Shown piece by piece: positions 1 through 6,294 of a stretch of DNA of 10,825 bases. Location of the stretch: NCBI GenBank assembly GCA_027622355.1, contig JAQBZT010000068.1, positions 1 through 10,825 of the forward strand, given 5' to 3'. Every line of letters begins with the position of its first letter. Position 1 is the first letter of the stretch. A program made the translations under genes and the position numbers. Source of the DNA: a bacterium (GTDB lineage Bacteria > UBA8248). Below the pieces are notes generated by a model that saw nothing but the letters and a program-made list of their open reading frames with translations, made no database searches and was not told the origin of the DNA.

Positions 1-386
1 TTGGCCGACCAGCTCCAAACCATGACCAAGAACCCCCCCACGCCAGCCACGATCCCGGCGAAGGGAAGAAGCCAAGCTGTCAGATAAAAACCCTCGGGCG
101 GGGGATTCGGCAGCGCTTCAATCCCGTAGACTTCAACAAAATACTGTACAATTTGTTCCTTGGTCTCGCCCGCCGCGATCTTCCGGCGCACCAACTCCCG
201 CAGCTGCGCCCCCTCCCCGCTCGGGCAGTTGATCAACAGCTTCCCCGGGCAAGCCGGACTCATGACGGCGCTGGCCACTTCCTCAAAGGTGGTCTTGGGG
301 TCAATCACCGCCCCCCATCCGTACCCGGGGGCAAGGCTGGCGCCCAGCAAGGCAGCAAAAACCGTCACTCGCAGAAGATTTCTCAC
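1..386 (-). CDS. ccmH: CcmH-like thiol protein of cytochrome c maturation, C-terminus cut by window edge
   Basis: Periplasmic, membrane-anchored CcmH/NrfF-family protein, which normally keeps apocytochrome CxxCH thiols reduced for heme attachment. The frame is open from GTG at 386 to the window edge (128 codons). The GTG overlaps the ccmD stop as GTGA, indicating translational coupling. Residues 1-25 look like a signal peptide (RNLLRVTVFAALLGASLA). The conserved helical domain follows, with LRELV at 62-66, the AAGETKEQIVQYFVEVYG stretch at 71-88, and P-rich EGFYLTAWLLP leading into a transmembrane helix at about 101-124. The usual LRCxxC motif is absent: the sequence reads SPAC at 43-46, with a second cysteine at 54 (C-x7-C). 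Family assignment rests on the helical pattern and position directly after ccmD. The true C-terminus is off-window. Confidence 0.82.
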   Translation of the reverse strand, partial: MRNLLRVTVFAALLGASLAPGYGWGAVIDPKTTFEEVASAVMSPACPGKLLINCPSGEGAQLRELVRRKIAAGETKEQIVQYFVEVYGIEALPNPPPEGFYLTAWLLPFAGIVAGVGGFLVMVWSWSA

Positions 387-520
387 GACCGTCCGCGCTC
401 CATTCCAACGCCCGCCTTCTGGGCCTCCGACCGCAACTCCCGGAGGCGGCTCATCAGGGTCCACCAGTAAAACCCCAGGCCCGAAATGACAACGATATAG
501 GCAGCAATCGTGTAACCCAT
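383..520 (-). CDS. ccmD: CcmD, small heme-exporter subunit
   Basis: A 45-residue single-pass membrane protein. In System I, CcmD joins the CcmABC complex and is needed to release holo-CcmE. It begins MGYTIAAYIVVISGLGFYWW, giving one transmembrane helix at about residues 5-21. A basic, helical cytoplasmic tail follows (SRLRELRSEAQKAG), the typical CcmD layout. The ATG at 520 overlaps the ccmC stop by one base (TGATG), and an AGGAG lies eight bases upstream inside ccmC. The longer open frame reaching back to 721 is only the antisense-free shadow of ccmC and lacks support. Size, topology and position between ccmC and ccmH make the call firm despite the low sequence conservation of CcmD. Confidence 0.85.
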   Translation of the reverse strand: MGYTIAAYIVVISGLGFYWWTLMSRLRELRSEAQKAGVGMERGRS

Positions 521-1275
521 CAGTTCGTCTCCTCTCCGGCCCGGGCCGTTTCCAGGGCGAGCCGCAACCGCTCGATCTCCGCTTTTCGCCGCACGAAATA
601 GGAAAACAGTAAAGTGAAGGCGATCACGGAGGACCAGAGTGCAATGTGCATCGAACCGGGGAGCTCGCGCATCCCCCCCGAGCGCGCGACAACGGGACCC
701 GGGTGCAGCGTCCGCCACCACTTGACGGACAAATGCACGATGGGAACGTCAATGAATCCGATGATTCCCAGGACGGCGGCGAAACGCGCCCGCTGATCCG
801 GATCGACCACATAGGCGCGAAGCATGAGATACCCGATATAGATCAGCCAAAGGATCATTGATGTCGTCAGCCGGGCGTCCCAGGTCCACCACACACCCCA
901 GATGGGCCGGGCCCAGATCGGGCCGGTGATCAAAACCAGCGTGCAGAAAGTGACGCCGGCCTCGGCGCACGCATGGGCGCGGATATCGTCCTGCTCCCGT
1001 TTCCAGATGAGATAGCGGATGGAAAATATGAAAACGAGAAAAAACGCCAGAAAAGCGATCCAGGCCGAGGACACATGCACGTAGAAGATGCGCTGCGCCG
1101 GACCCTGAACATTGTCCGTGACAGCAATGAAGAAATCGGCATAAAGGGCGAAAAGGATCGCCACGATGGCGAGCCCGGCCAGGAGCTTGTCGCCCCCCTC
1201 CCTCTCGTTCCGCCAGATCAGCCAGCCGACGGGTATCGCCACAATCAGAAAAATGACCAGAAAGAGTTCCGTCAC
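520..1275 (-). CDS. ccmC: CcmC, heme-handling membrane protein that loads CcmE
   Basis: A 251-residue polytopic membrane protein of the heme-handling (WWD) family. CcmC binds heme at its periplasmic face and passes it to CcmE. Seen directly: the WWD signature at about 126-135 (WGVWWTWDAR), with periplasmic histidine candidates at H67 in FYVHVSSAW and H181 in IVHLSVKWWRTLHPG, matching the two axial heme ligands known for the family. The GTG start at 1275 is supported by a GGAGGGAG Shine-Dalgarno about five bases upstream. This start gives an extra N-terminal helix (residues 3-21) before the six helices usual in CcmC. The C-terminus is a charged helix (RRKAEIERLRLALETARAG). It is separated from ccmB by an AT-rich 117-base gap, unlike the tightly packed rest of the operon. 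Confidence 0.95.
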   Translation of the reverse strand: MTELFLVIFLIVAIPVGWLIWRNEREGGDKLLAGLAIVAILFALYADFFIAVTDNVQGPAQRIFYVHVSSAWIAFLAFFLVFIFSIRYLIWKREQDDIRAHACAEAGVTFCTLVLITGPIWARPIWGVWWTWDARLTTSMILWLIYIGYLMLRAYVVDPDQRARFAAVLGIIGFIDVPIVHLSVKWWRTLHPGPVVARSGGMRELPGSMHIALWSSVIAFTLLFSYFVRRKAEIERLRLALETARAGEETN

Positions 1276-1392
1276 TGTGCTCCCTCCACCCGGCGGATTC
1301 GGCTCGACCCGCTCACCGGCATTGTACCCGAAGAGGAGGGCCTGAAAACAAGTTCATGCATTACATGAAAATATTCACACAACATATTGTAT
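1276..1392 (-). promoter_or_regulatory. ccmB-ccmC gap with inverted repeat and weak internal promoter candidate
   Basis: The only sizeable non-coding gap inside the ccmA-ccmH part of the operon, and visibly more AT-rich than its surroundings. It contains a perfect inverted repeat, TTCATGcattaCATGAA, at 1353-1369. On the minus strand a weak sigma70-like pair can be read: TTGTTA near the end of ccmB, 17 bases, then TATGTT (4 of 6 matches each). TATTCAC occurs twice as a direct repeat (1372-1378 and 1390-1396). The ccmC Shine-Dalgarno GGAGGGAG lies at the left end of the gap. Whether this is an operator, an internal promoter or simple spacer cannot be decided from sequence. Confidence 0.3.
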
Positions 1393-2082
1393 TCACTCGA
1401 GTATAACAAACTCGTAAACCACCGCCGACGCTACCACGAAAATAATGTCGAAGACAAGGAGCAATTTCACCCAGTCGCCTGCCTCCGCCCAGCCTCCGCC
1501 GCCCAAAAGCACGGCCGTCGCCCGGACCGCCGCGATGAGAACGGGAACCAGGATCGGAAACAGCAGCACGGGCAACAACACATCGCGCGTCCTTGTGCGC
1601 ACGCTCACGGCCGAAAAAAGACTCCCCAGCGCCGCGATACCGATGGTCGCCTCGAGCGCCACCCCCGCAAGGGCGAGAGCATTGGGAAAAACCTCCGCCC
1701 GGTAGAAAACCGCCAGCGCGGCGAACCCGACCACCTCCATCAGCGCCATCGAGAGAAGAACTGCGAACATCTTGCCGAGAAAAATCGCCGACGGGTCCAC
1801 GGCGGTCAGCCGCATGGCGGAGATCCCTTCGCTCTCCCGCTCGATTCCCATCCCGCGCGAGAGACCGATGGTGGAGGCGAAGAGGATGGCGATCCAGAGA
1901 ATTCCCGCTTGGACGTTTGCCGCCTCGGCCCCCCCTCCGCCCCCCGGGCCGAAGGCGAAGCTGAAGAGGGTCAGCACCATCAGGGCAAAGATCACCATGA
2001 CGGTGAGACTCTCGCGCGCGCGCCACTCCAGCAGGAGGTCCTTTTCCGCCACTGTCCAGGCCGAACGAAGGAAAGTCCTCAT
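1393..2082 (-). CDS. ccmB: CcmB, membrane subunit of the CcmAB ABC complex
   Basis: A 229-residue integral membrane protein, the transmembrane partner of the CcmA ATPase. CcmAB uses ATP hydrolysis to release heme-loaded CcmE from CcmC/D. The N-terminus (FLRSAWTVAEKDLLLEWRAR) is the family's cytoplasmic amphipathic lead-in. About six hydrophobic segments follow, at roughly 27-43, 60-77, 100-128, 138-158, 166-190 and 206-226. ISAMRLTAVDPSAIFLGK between helices two and three matches the conserved CcmB loop (GL..LRLSP.D...I...K). Length is close to the usual ~220. The ATG overlaps the ccmA stop as ATGA, with AGGGAGG just upstream. A glycine run (GPGGGGG, about 45-51) in the first loop is a local oddity. 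A second open frame over the same DNA is a shadow. Confidence 0.92.
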   Translation of the reverse strand: MRTFLRSAWTVAEKDLLLEWRARESLTVMVIFALMVLTLFSFAFGPGGGGGAEAANVQAGILWIAILFASTIGLSRGMGIERESEGISAMRLTAVDPSAIFLGKMFAVLLSMALMEVVGFAALAVFYRAEVFPNALALAGVALEATIGIAALGSLFSAVSVRTRTRDVLLPVLLFPILVPVLIAAVRATAVLLGGGGWAEAGDWVKLLLVFDIIFVVASAVVYEFVILE

Positions 2083-2795
2083 CTGGCCTCCCTCTCTCCG
2101 GCGGGGGCCATAAGCTCGCCCCGGTAGGCCCGGTCCAGCTCCGCATTCCCCAGGCGCGCCGCCTCGCCGCGGAGAACAAGCCTCCCCCCGGAAAGCACCG
2201 CTATCTCTTTTGCCAGCTTCCGGGCGCGCGCCGGGTCGTGCAGCGTCATAATCACAATGCGCCCGTCACTCACCTCCCCGAGAATCTCCTCGAAGCGCCC
2301 GACCGCAACCGGGTCAAGCCCCGAGAAGGGCTCATCGAGCAGCAAGATTTCCGGATCGTGCAAGAGCGCCCGCGAGAGCGCCGCCCTTTGCCGAAGTCCC
2401 TGGCTGAGCACCCGGATCGGATCGTCCATCCGCTCGGTGAGCCGCAGGGAAGCGGCCAGGCTTTCAATCCGGGCGGCAACTTCACTCCGGCCAAGGCCGA
2501 ATAACTTGCCGAAGAAATTCAGATTCTCCCGCAACGTCAGCGGGGCGTAGAGGTAGGGTTCGTGGCTGAGGAATCCGAACTTTTTCCGGGAGGCCGCGTC
2601 AATGGCCCGCCCGTCGAGATGAATCTCCCCCGCATGGGGCTGGAGCAGGCCCGCGACCGTCTTCAGCAGCGTGGTCTTGCCGGAACCGTTCGCCCCCAAA
2701 AGCGCGATGGAGGTGCCGCGATCGACCGAGAGGCTCACCTCGCGCAGCGCCCACCTTCTTCCGTAGCGGCGAGACAGTCCAAGCAGTTCCAGCAT
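2079..2795 (-). CDS. ccmA: CcmA, ATP-binding subunit of the heme-chaperone release complex
   Basis: A 238-residue ABC ATPase acting with CcmB at the cytoplasmic membrane face. All core motifs are visible: Walker A GANGSGKTT at 34-42, an LSHEP switch at 76-80 with His in the Q-loop position (typical of CcmA), signature LSQGLRQR at 130-137, Walker B ILLLDEP at 150-156 with SGLD after it, and the H-loop histidine in TLHD at about 186. The signature has Q where many transporters have G (LSQG rather than LSGG), a variation seen in some CcmA-like proteins. The ATG at 2795 directly abuts the TAG of the upstream gene (TAGATG), and the stop overlaps ccmB by four bases, so the three genes are translated from one message. 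Confidence 0.95.
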   Translation of the reverse strand: MLELLGLSRRYGRRWALREVSLSVDRGTSIALLGANGSGKTTLLKTVAGLLQPHAGEIHLDGRAIDAASRKKFGFLSHEPYLYAPLTLRENLNFFGKLFGLGRSEVAARIESLAASLRLTERMDDPIRVLSQGLRQRAALSRALLHDPEILLLDEPFSGLDPVAVGRFEEILGEVSDGRIVIMTLHDPARARKLAKEIAVLSGGRLVLRGEAARLGNAELDRAYRGELMAPAGEREAR

Positions 2796-3647
2796 CTAGG
2801 ATATCTCGCGAAGGCGCGCGATTCGGGCTCCCCGCTCTTTGCGATGCGCTTCGGGCGAAATTTCACCGATGGCGAGCCGATCATCCAGTTCCGCGATGGA
2901 AATCAGCAGCTTCTCGCGATCGATCTTCTCCAGCAAGGAGGTGTTTCGCCGTCTCCTGAGCCAGAAGCCCAGGACAACGCCGACAAACAACAGGCCGCCG
3001 CCCGCCACATAGAAGTAAAACGGATCGGCCATCGAATCCGGCGCCTTCAGGTGAAAGCGCATCATCGTTCCGGCCGGAGCCGCGCCGACGAAGCGATCCA
3101 ACTCGCGATCCTGGAACTTGACGGACTCCAACTGCCGCAAGCTGCCCGCCTGCAGCTGAACACGGCCTTTCTCCGGAAAAACCGCAAAATTCTGCGTGCC
3201 GAGCCGGACCGGGCGCTCCACCGAGATGCCGCCGAACTCATCCTGGAACTTGTAGAAGAGCACCACCTGCCGCAGTCCGGGCGGAATGGTCTCGAAGGAG
3301 AGTACCTCGCTCCCGGTGACTTGCACCTTTTTCGGATCGAGGCCCTGGCCGATGCGCCAGTCCAACGCCCCGGGGTTGCGGACGCTGTCGCTGCGGGGAA
3401 GTGTGATGTTCAGCGTCGGTGCGCCGCCTTGGGAAACAATCGGGGTTTTTCCCGTGTTTTCCAAATCGAAAAATTCGATGATTTCGTAATAGCCCTTCTC
3501 AAGCCGGATCATCATGACCCGCCGGTTGAGGCGCAGCGCCGACTCGCCCTTGGGGTTGGCCGGCGCCGCTGCGGCCGCTCCGGCAAAAACCCCGATCAGC
3601 AATATTCCGGCAAGATACCACGCAGCCATGCTCCGGGCCCGGTTCAA
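2796..3647 (-). CDS. Exported, membrane-anchored accessory protein of the ccm operon, function unknown
   Basis: I do not recognise a named family. From the TTG start the product is 283 residues. It has a signal peptide (about 1-28, LAGILLIGVFAGAAAAAPA), a beta-rich periplasmic domain of about 180 residues without cysteines, one transmembrane helix (about 212-230) followed by RRRR, and a cytoplasmic helical tail (240-283). The tail carries IAELDDRLAIGEISPEAH (251-268), resembling the cytoplasmic helix of CcmI proteins and of the neighbouring zinc-ribbon protein. Start choice: TTG at 3647 overlaps the upstream stop as TTGA and has GGAGAG eight bases upstream. ATG at 3629 is the alternative, but its GGAG is too close. 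Tight coupling to the CcmI-like gene and ccmA argues for a role in cytochrome c assembly, perhaps apocytochrome or heme handling outside the membrane (inference). Confidence 0.8.
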   Translation of the reverse strand: MNRARSMAAWYLAGILLIGVFAGAAAAAPANPKGESALRLNRRVMMIRLEKGYYEIIEFFDLENTGKTPIVSQGGAPTLNITLPRSDSVRNPGALDWRIGQGLDPKKVQVTGSEVLSFETIPPGLRQVVLFYKFQDEFGGISVERPVRLGTQNFAVFPEKGRVQLQAGSLRQLESVKFQDRELDRFVGAAPAGTMMRFHLKAPDSMADPFYFYVAGGGLLFVGVVLGFWLRRRRNTSLLEKIDREKLLISIAELDDRLAIGEISPEAHRKERGARIARLREIS

Positions 3648-4237
3648 GGCAGTTTCTCTCCGCAGGAAGAACAGAATTTGTGTGTGGCGATCACCGCGCC
3701 GCCGCAGGAGGGGCAAAAAGCACCCCGGGCCGGCTCCGGCTCTTCCTCGGATGAGGACACATCTTTCGCCACCGGCTTCACCTTCCGGTAGCGAAGAATA
3801 TCGGCCTCGAATTTTTCATCGAGCGATGGAGGACTATCCTCCCGCACAGGAACATCCGCCCGCGCACCCTCCACCACCCGCTGGGCGGCCTCCTCGGCCT
3901 CGTGGCCCTCCATCTGCACCGCCACCATCCCCTCGTGAAGGCCGCGCGCCTCCAGGCGGCGGAGAATCCCCAGCGCCCGATTCCGGGCCGCGCCCATCAT
4001 CTCGGCGTAATCCTCGTCCGAGAGCTTTCCCATCTGGCGGTCCAGATCGACCTCCACAATTTGCTTGTAGGCATTTTCCCGCTCGGACAAAAGCCGCGCC
4101 ACCTCCGACTCGCGAAGCACATCGCTCTCCGCAGAGGAGCCGTCCGAGCCTTGGACAACGTTGAAAAGCGGCCAGGCGGCATAGGCGAACGAGAGCAAAA
4201 GCAGCGCGCCGACTACGACCAGGGAAACCGATTCCAT
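3644..4237 (-). CDS. CcmI-like membrane protein with C-terminal zinc ribbon
   Basis: A 197-residue protein with one N-terminal transmembrane helix (about 5-27). A cytoplasmic helical segment follows (EVARLLSERENAYKQIVEVD, then DRQMGKLSDEDYAEMM, residues 45-81), strongly reminiscent of the first cytoplasmic helix of CcmI/CycH, the apocytochrome chaperone. After an acidic linker comes a C-terminal zinc ribbon with CPSC (175-178) and CSSC (189-192). The periplasmic TPR domain of true CcmI is missing, so I call it CcmI-like rather than CcmI. The ATG lies one base after the ccmF stop, with GAGGG eight bases upstream. The stop overlaps the next gene. Proteins of this layout are known to me from ccm clusters outside the enterobacteria, but their role is not established. 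Confidence 0.82.
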   Translation of the reverse strand: MESVSLVVVGALLLLSFAYAAWPLFNVVQGSDGSSAESDVLRESEVARLLSERENAYKQIVEVDLDRQMGKLSDEDYAEMMGAARNRALGILRRLEARGLHEGMVAVQMEGHEAEEAAQRVVEGARADVPVREDSPPSLDEKFEADILRYRKVKPVAKDVSSSEEEPEPARGAFCPSCGGAVIATHKFCSSCGEKLP

Positions 4238-4238
4238 C

Positions 4239-6218
4239 TCACGTACCCTCTGCGGCGGCCAGCCGCTTTCTCAAGCGTCCCCACCGCTCCGGCAGGAAGC
4301 ACACAATGGTGCCCAGCGTGAAGATCACGCCGCCGAACCACACCCAGTTGATCAGGGGGTTGATCAGAAACTTGAAGCTGGCGGAGCCATCTTCATCCGT
4401 TTCCGCGAAAACGGCATAGACATCCGAATGGAGCGAGCGCTGAATCCCGGCCTCGGTCGTGGGCTGTGGCGGGGTGAAGTAGAGCCTTTTTTCCGCCTCG
4501 ATGTCGCCCACCCGGCGTCCCTCGCGGTAAACGGTGAGAAGGGCGAAGGCCGATCGATAGTTGTCCGAGACGCTCTGCCGGAGGCCGACGTATTTCATGC
4601 GCACCCCGTCGAGGGTAAAACTCTCCCCGGGCCGGAGCCGAACCTCTCCCACCTGCTGGTAGGCCGACGAGGCGGCGACCCCGACGAACAGGATCGCCAT
4701 CCCGAGATGAACGATGTAGCCGCCGAAGCGGCGCTTGTTCCGCATGGTGAGATCCCAGATGGCGTGAAGGAGCCCCTCTCCCTGGTGGCGCACCCGGGCG
4801 GAGACGCCGCGGTAGTACTCGAGCCAGATGGTGGCCAGGACGAAGAAACACAGCGCAAACGTCAGGACGGCATATACGTGGCGCAGGCCACCGGAAATCA
4901 GAACGATGAGAATGCCCAGCGTCACGACGCCCGGATAGACGAACGTTTTTCGGAGCTGAAGGCCCGAGGATTTCCGCCAGGCGAACAAAGGCCCCGCCCC
5001 CATCAGAAGAATCAACAAAAGCCCGATGGGCACGTTGACCTGGTTGAAGAACGGCGGACCGACCGTTACCTTCACGCCCTTCACCGCCTCGCTGATGATG
5101 GGGAAGATGGTTCCCCAGAGGATGGAAAAGGTCATGCCGACGAAAATCACGTTATTCAACAGGAAGCCGGCCTCGCGGGAGAAGAAGCTCTCCATCTCGT
5201 GCTCGCTCTTCAAAAGCGGGAGGCGCCAGATCACAAGACCGAAGGAAACCGCGAGCACGATGAGCAGATAGGCCAGAAACGCCCAGCCGAACGGGCTGTC
5301 CGCAAAGGCATGAACGCTCGAAACGATGCCGCTTCGCGTGAGGAAGGTGCCGAAAATCGTCAGGGAATAGGTCATGATGATCAAGGAAACGTTCCAGACC
5401 TTCAGCATCCCGCGTTTTTCCTGGATGATCGCTGAGTGCAGGAACGCCGTGCCGACGAGCCAGGGCATCAGACTCGCGTTTTCAACCGGATCCCAGGCCC
5501 AGTAGCCGCCCCAGCCCAACTCACGGTAGGCCCAGGCGCCGCCGAGAAGTACCCCGATTCCGTTGAAGAACCAGGCAAAAAGGGTCCATCTGCGGGTGGT
5601 GATGACCCAGCCCGGATCAAGTCTCCCCGTGGCGAGCGCTCCGATGCAGAACGCAAACGGAACCGCGAAACCCACGTATCCCAGAAAAAGATTGGGAGGA
5701 TGAATCACCATTCCCCAGTCCTGCAGGAGCGGATTCAGGCCGCGGCCATCGAGAGGGACTTCGGCCAGCGTATCGAAGGGAGGGGTGATCAAATTCAAAA
5801 TGGTCAGGAAAAAGGCCGCCGTGATCATCAGCGTCGCCGTCACGTAGGGCATCAAGTCCTGGTTCCGCCGGCGGTTTTGGCAGATCAGCGTGAACGAAAA
5901 AATGCACAGAAGCAGAAGCCAGAAGAGAAGGCTCCCCTCCTGTCCGCCCCAGAACGCGCTGAAGCGGTAAAAGGCGTTCAGGGTGTTGTTCACCTGGCTG
6001 GCAACATACTCCACCCGGTAGTCTCGCGTCATGAGAAGGTAGATGAGGCTGACGCTCGCCAAGGAGACGAGGGAAAAAACCACGACGGCCGCGTTGCGGC
6101 CCGAGACGACAAATTCCGCCCGGCGCCGGATGGCGCCCCACACCGAAATAATGGCGCTGTAGAGCGCCAGAATATAGGCCGCCAAAAGGGCGTAGTGTCC
6201 TAAGTTAATCAACAACAT
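4239..6218 (-). CDS. ccmF: CcmF, heme-lyase core of System I cytochrome c maturation
   Basis: A 659-residue multi-pass membrane protein that takes heme from CcmE and, with CcmH, attaches it to apocytochrome c. Seen: the WWD motif WGGYWAWDPVENASLMPW (236-253), H173 in VIHPPNLFLGY, H261 in FLHSAI, H303 in FLTRSGIVSSVHAFADSPFG and H504 in GGYIVHLGMAI. With this start, the first three histidines fall at the numbers I recall for the four heme-ligand histidines of E. coli CcmF (173, 261, 303; the fourth is near 491 there). A beta-rich periplasmic domain (about 524-610) precedes the last helix. ATG 6218 has AAGGAG ten bases upstream; a longer start at 6266 runs through the intergenic hairpin and adds non-homologous residues. 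A 76-base gap follows ccmE. Confidence 0.96.
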   Translation of the reverse strand: MLLINLGHYALLAAYILALYSAIISVWGAIRRRAEFVVSGRNAAVVVFSLVSLASVSLIYLLMTRDYRVEYVASQVNNTLNAFYRFSAFWGGQEGSLLFWLLLLCIFSFTLICQNRRRNQDLMPYVTATLMITAAFFLTILNLITPPFDTLAEVPLDGRGLNPLLQDWGMVIHPPNLFLGYVGFAVPFAFCIGALATGRLDPGWVITTRRWTLFAWFFNGIGVLLGGAWAYRELGWGGYWAWDPVENASLMPWLVGTAFLHSAIIQEKRGMLKVWNVSLIIMTYSLTIFGTFLTRSGIVSSVHAFADSPFGWAFLAYLLIVLAVSFGLVIWRLPLLKSEHEMESFFSREAGFLLNNVIFVGMTFSILWGTIFPIISEAVKGVKVTVGPPFFNQVNVPIGLLLILLMGAGPLFAWRKSSGLQLRKTFVYPGVVTLGILIVLISGGLRHVYAVLTFALCFFVLATIWLEYYRGVSARVRHQGEGLLHAIWDLTMRNKRRFGGYIVHLGMAILFVGVAASSAYQQVGEVRLRPGESFTLDGVRMKYVGLRQSVSDNYRSAFALLTVYREGRRVGDIEAEKRLYFTPPQPTTEAGIQRSLHSDVYAVFAETDEDGSASFKFLINPLINWVWFGGVIFTLGTIVCFLPERWGRLRKRLAAAEGT

Positions 6219-6254
6219 CCTGGCGCCACTCCTTTGCGGTGATGGGCGGCCTAA

Positions 6255-6272
6255 CCGAAGGCACACCTTCGG
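6255..6272 (-). repeat. Intercistronic hairpin between ccmE and ccmF
   Basis: A perfect 7-bp inverted repeat, CCGAAGG / CCTTCGG, with a four-base loop in the 76-base ccmE-ccmF gap. No T-run follows on the minus strand, so it is not a standard intrinsic terminator. A stem here could adjust the ratio of CcmE to downstream proteins through partial termination or mRNA stability, but that is inference. Confidence 0.45.
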
Positions 6273-6294
6273 CCTAGATGCGCGTCATCCAATT

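Noticed and set aside
1361..2179. Minus-strand alternative frame of 272 codons over ccmB
   Set aside because: Gly/Arg-rich product with no hydrophobic pattern; the CcmB frame has membrane helices, conserved motifs and an ATGA overlap with ccmA.
2562..3791. Plus-strand open frame of 409 codons over ccmA and the accessory gene
   Set aside because: Low-complexity charged product, antisense to coupled genes; a GC-driven shadow.
6219..6266. Longer CcmF start at 6266
   Set aside because: It falls inside the intergenic hairpin with no good Shine-Dalgarno. ATG 6218 has AAGGAG and gives histidine numbering matching E. coli CcmF as I recall it.
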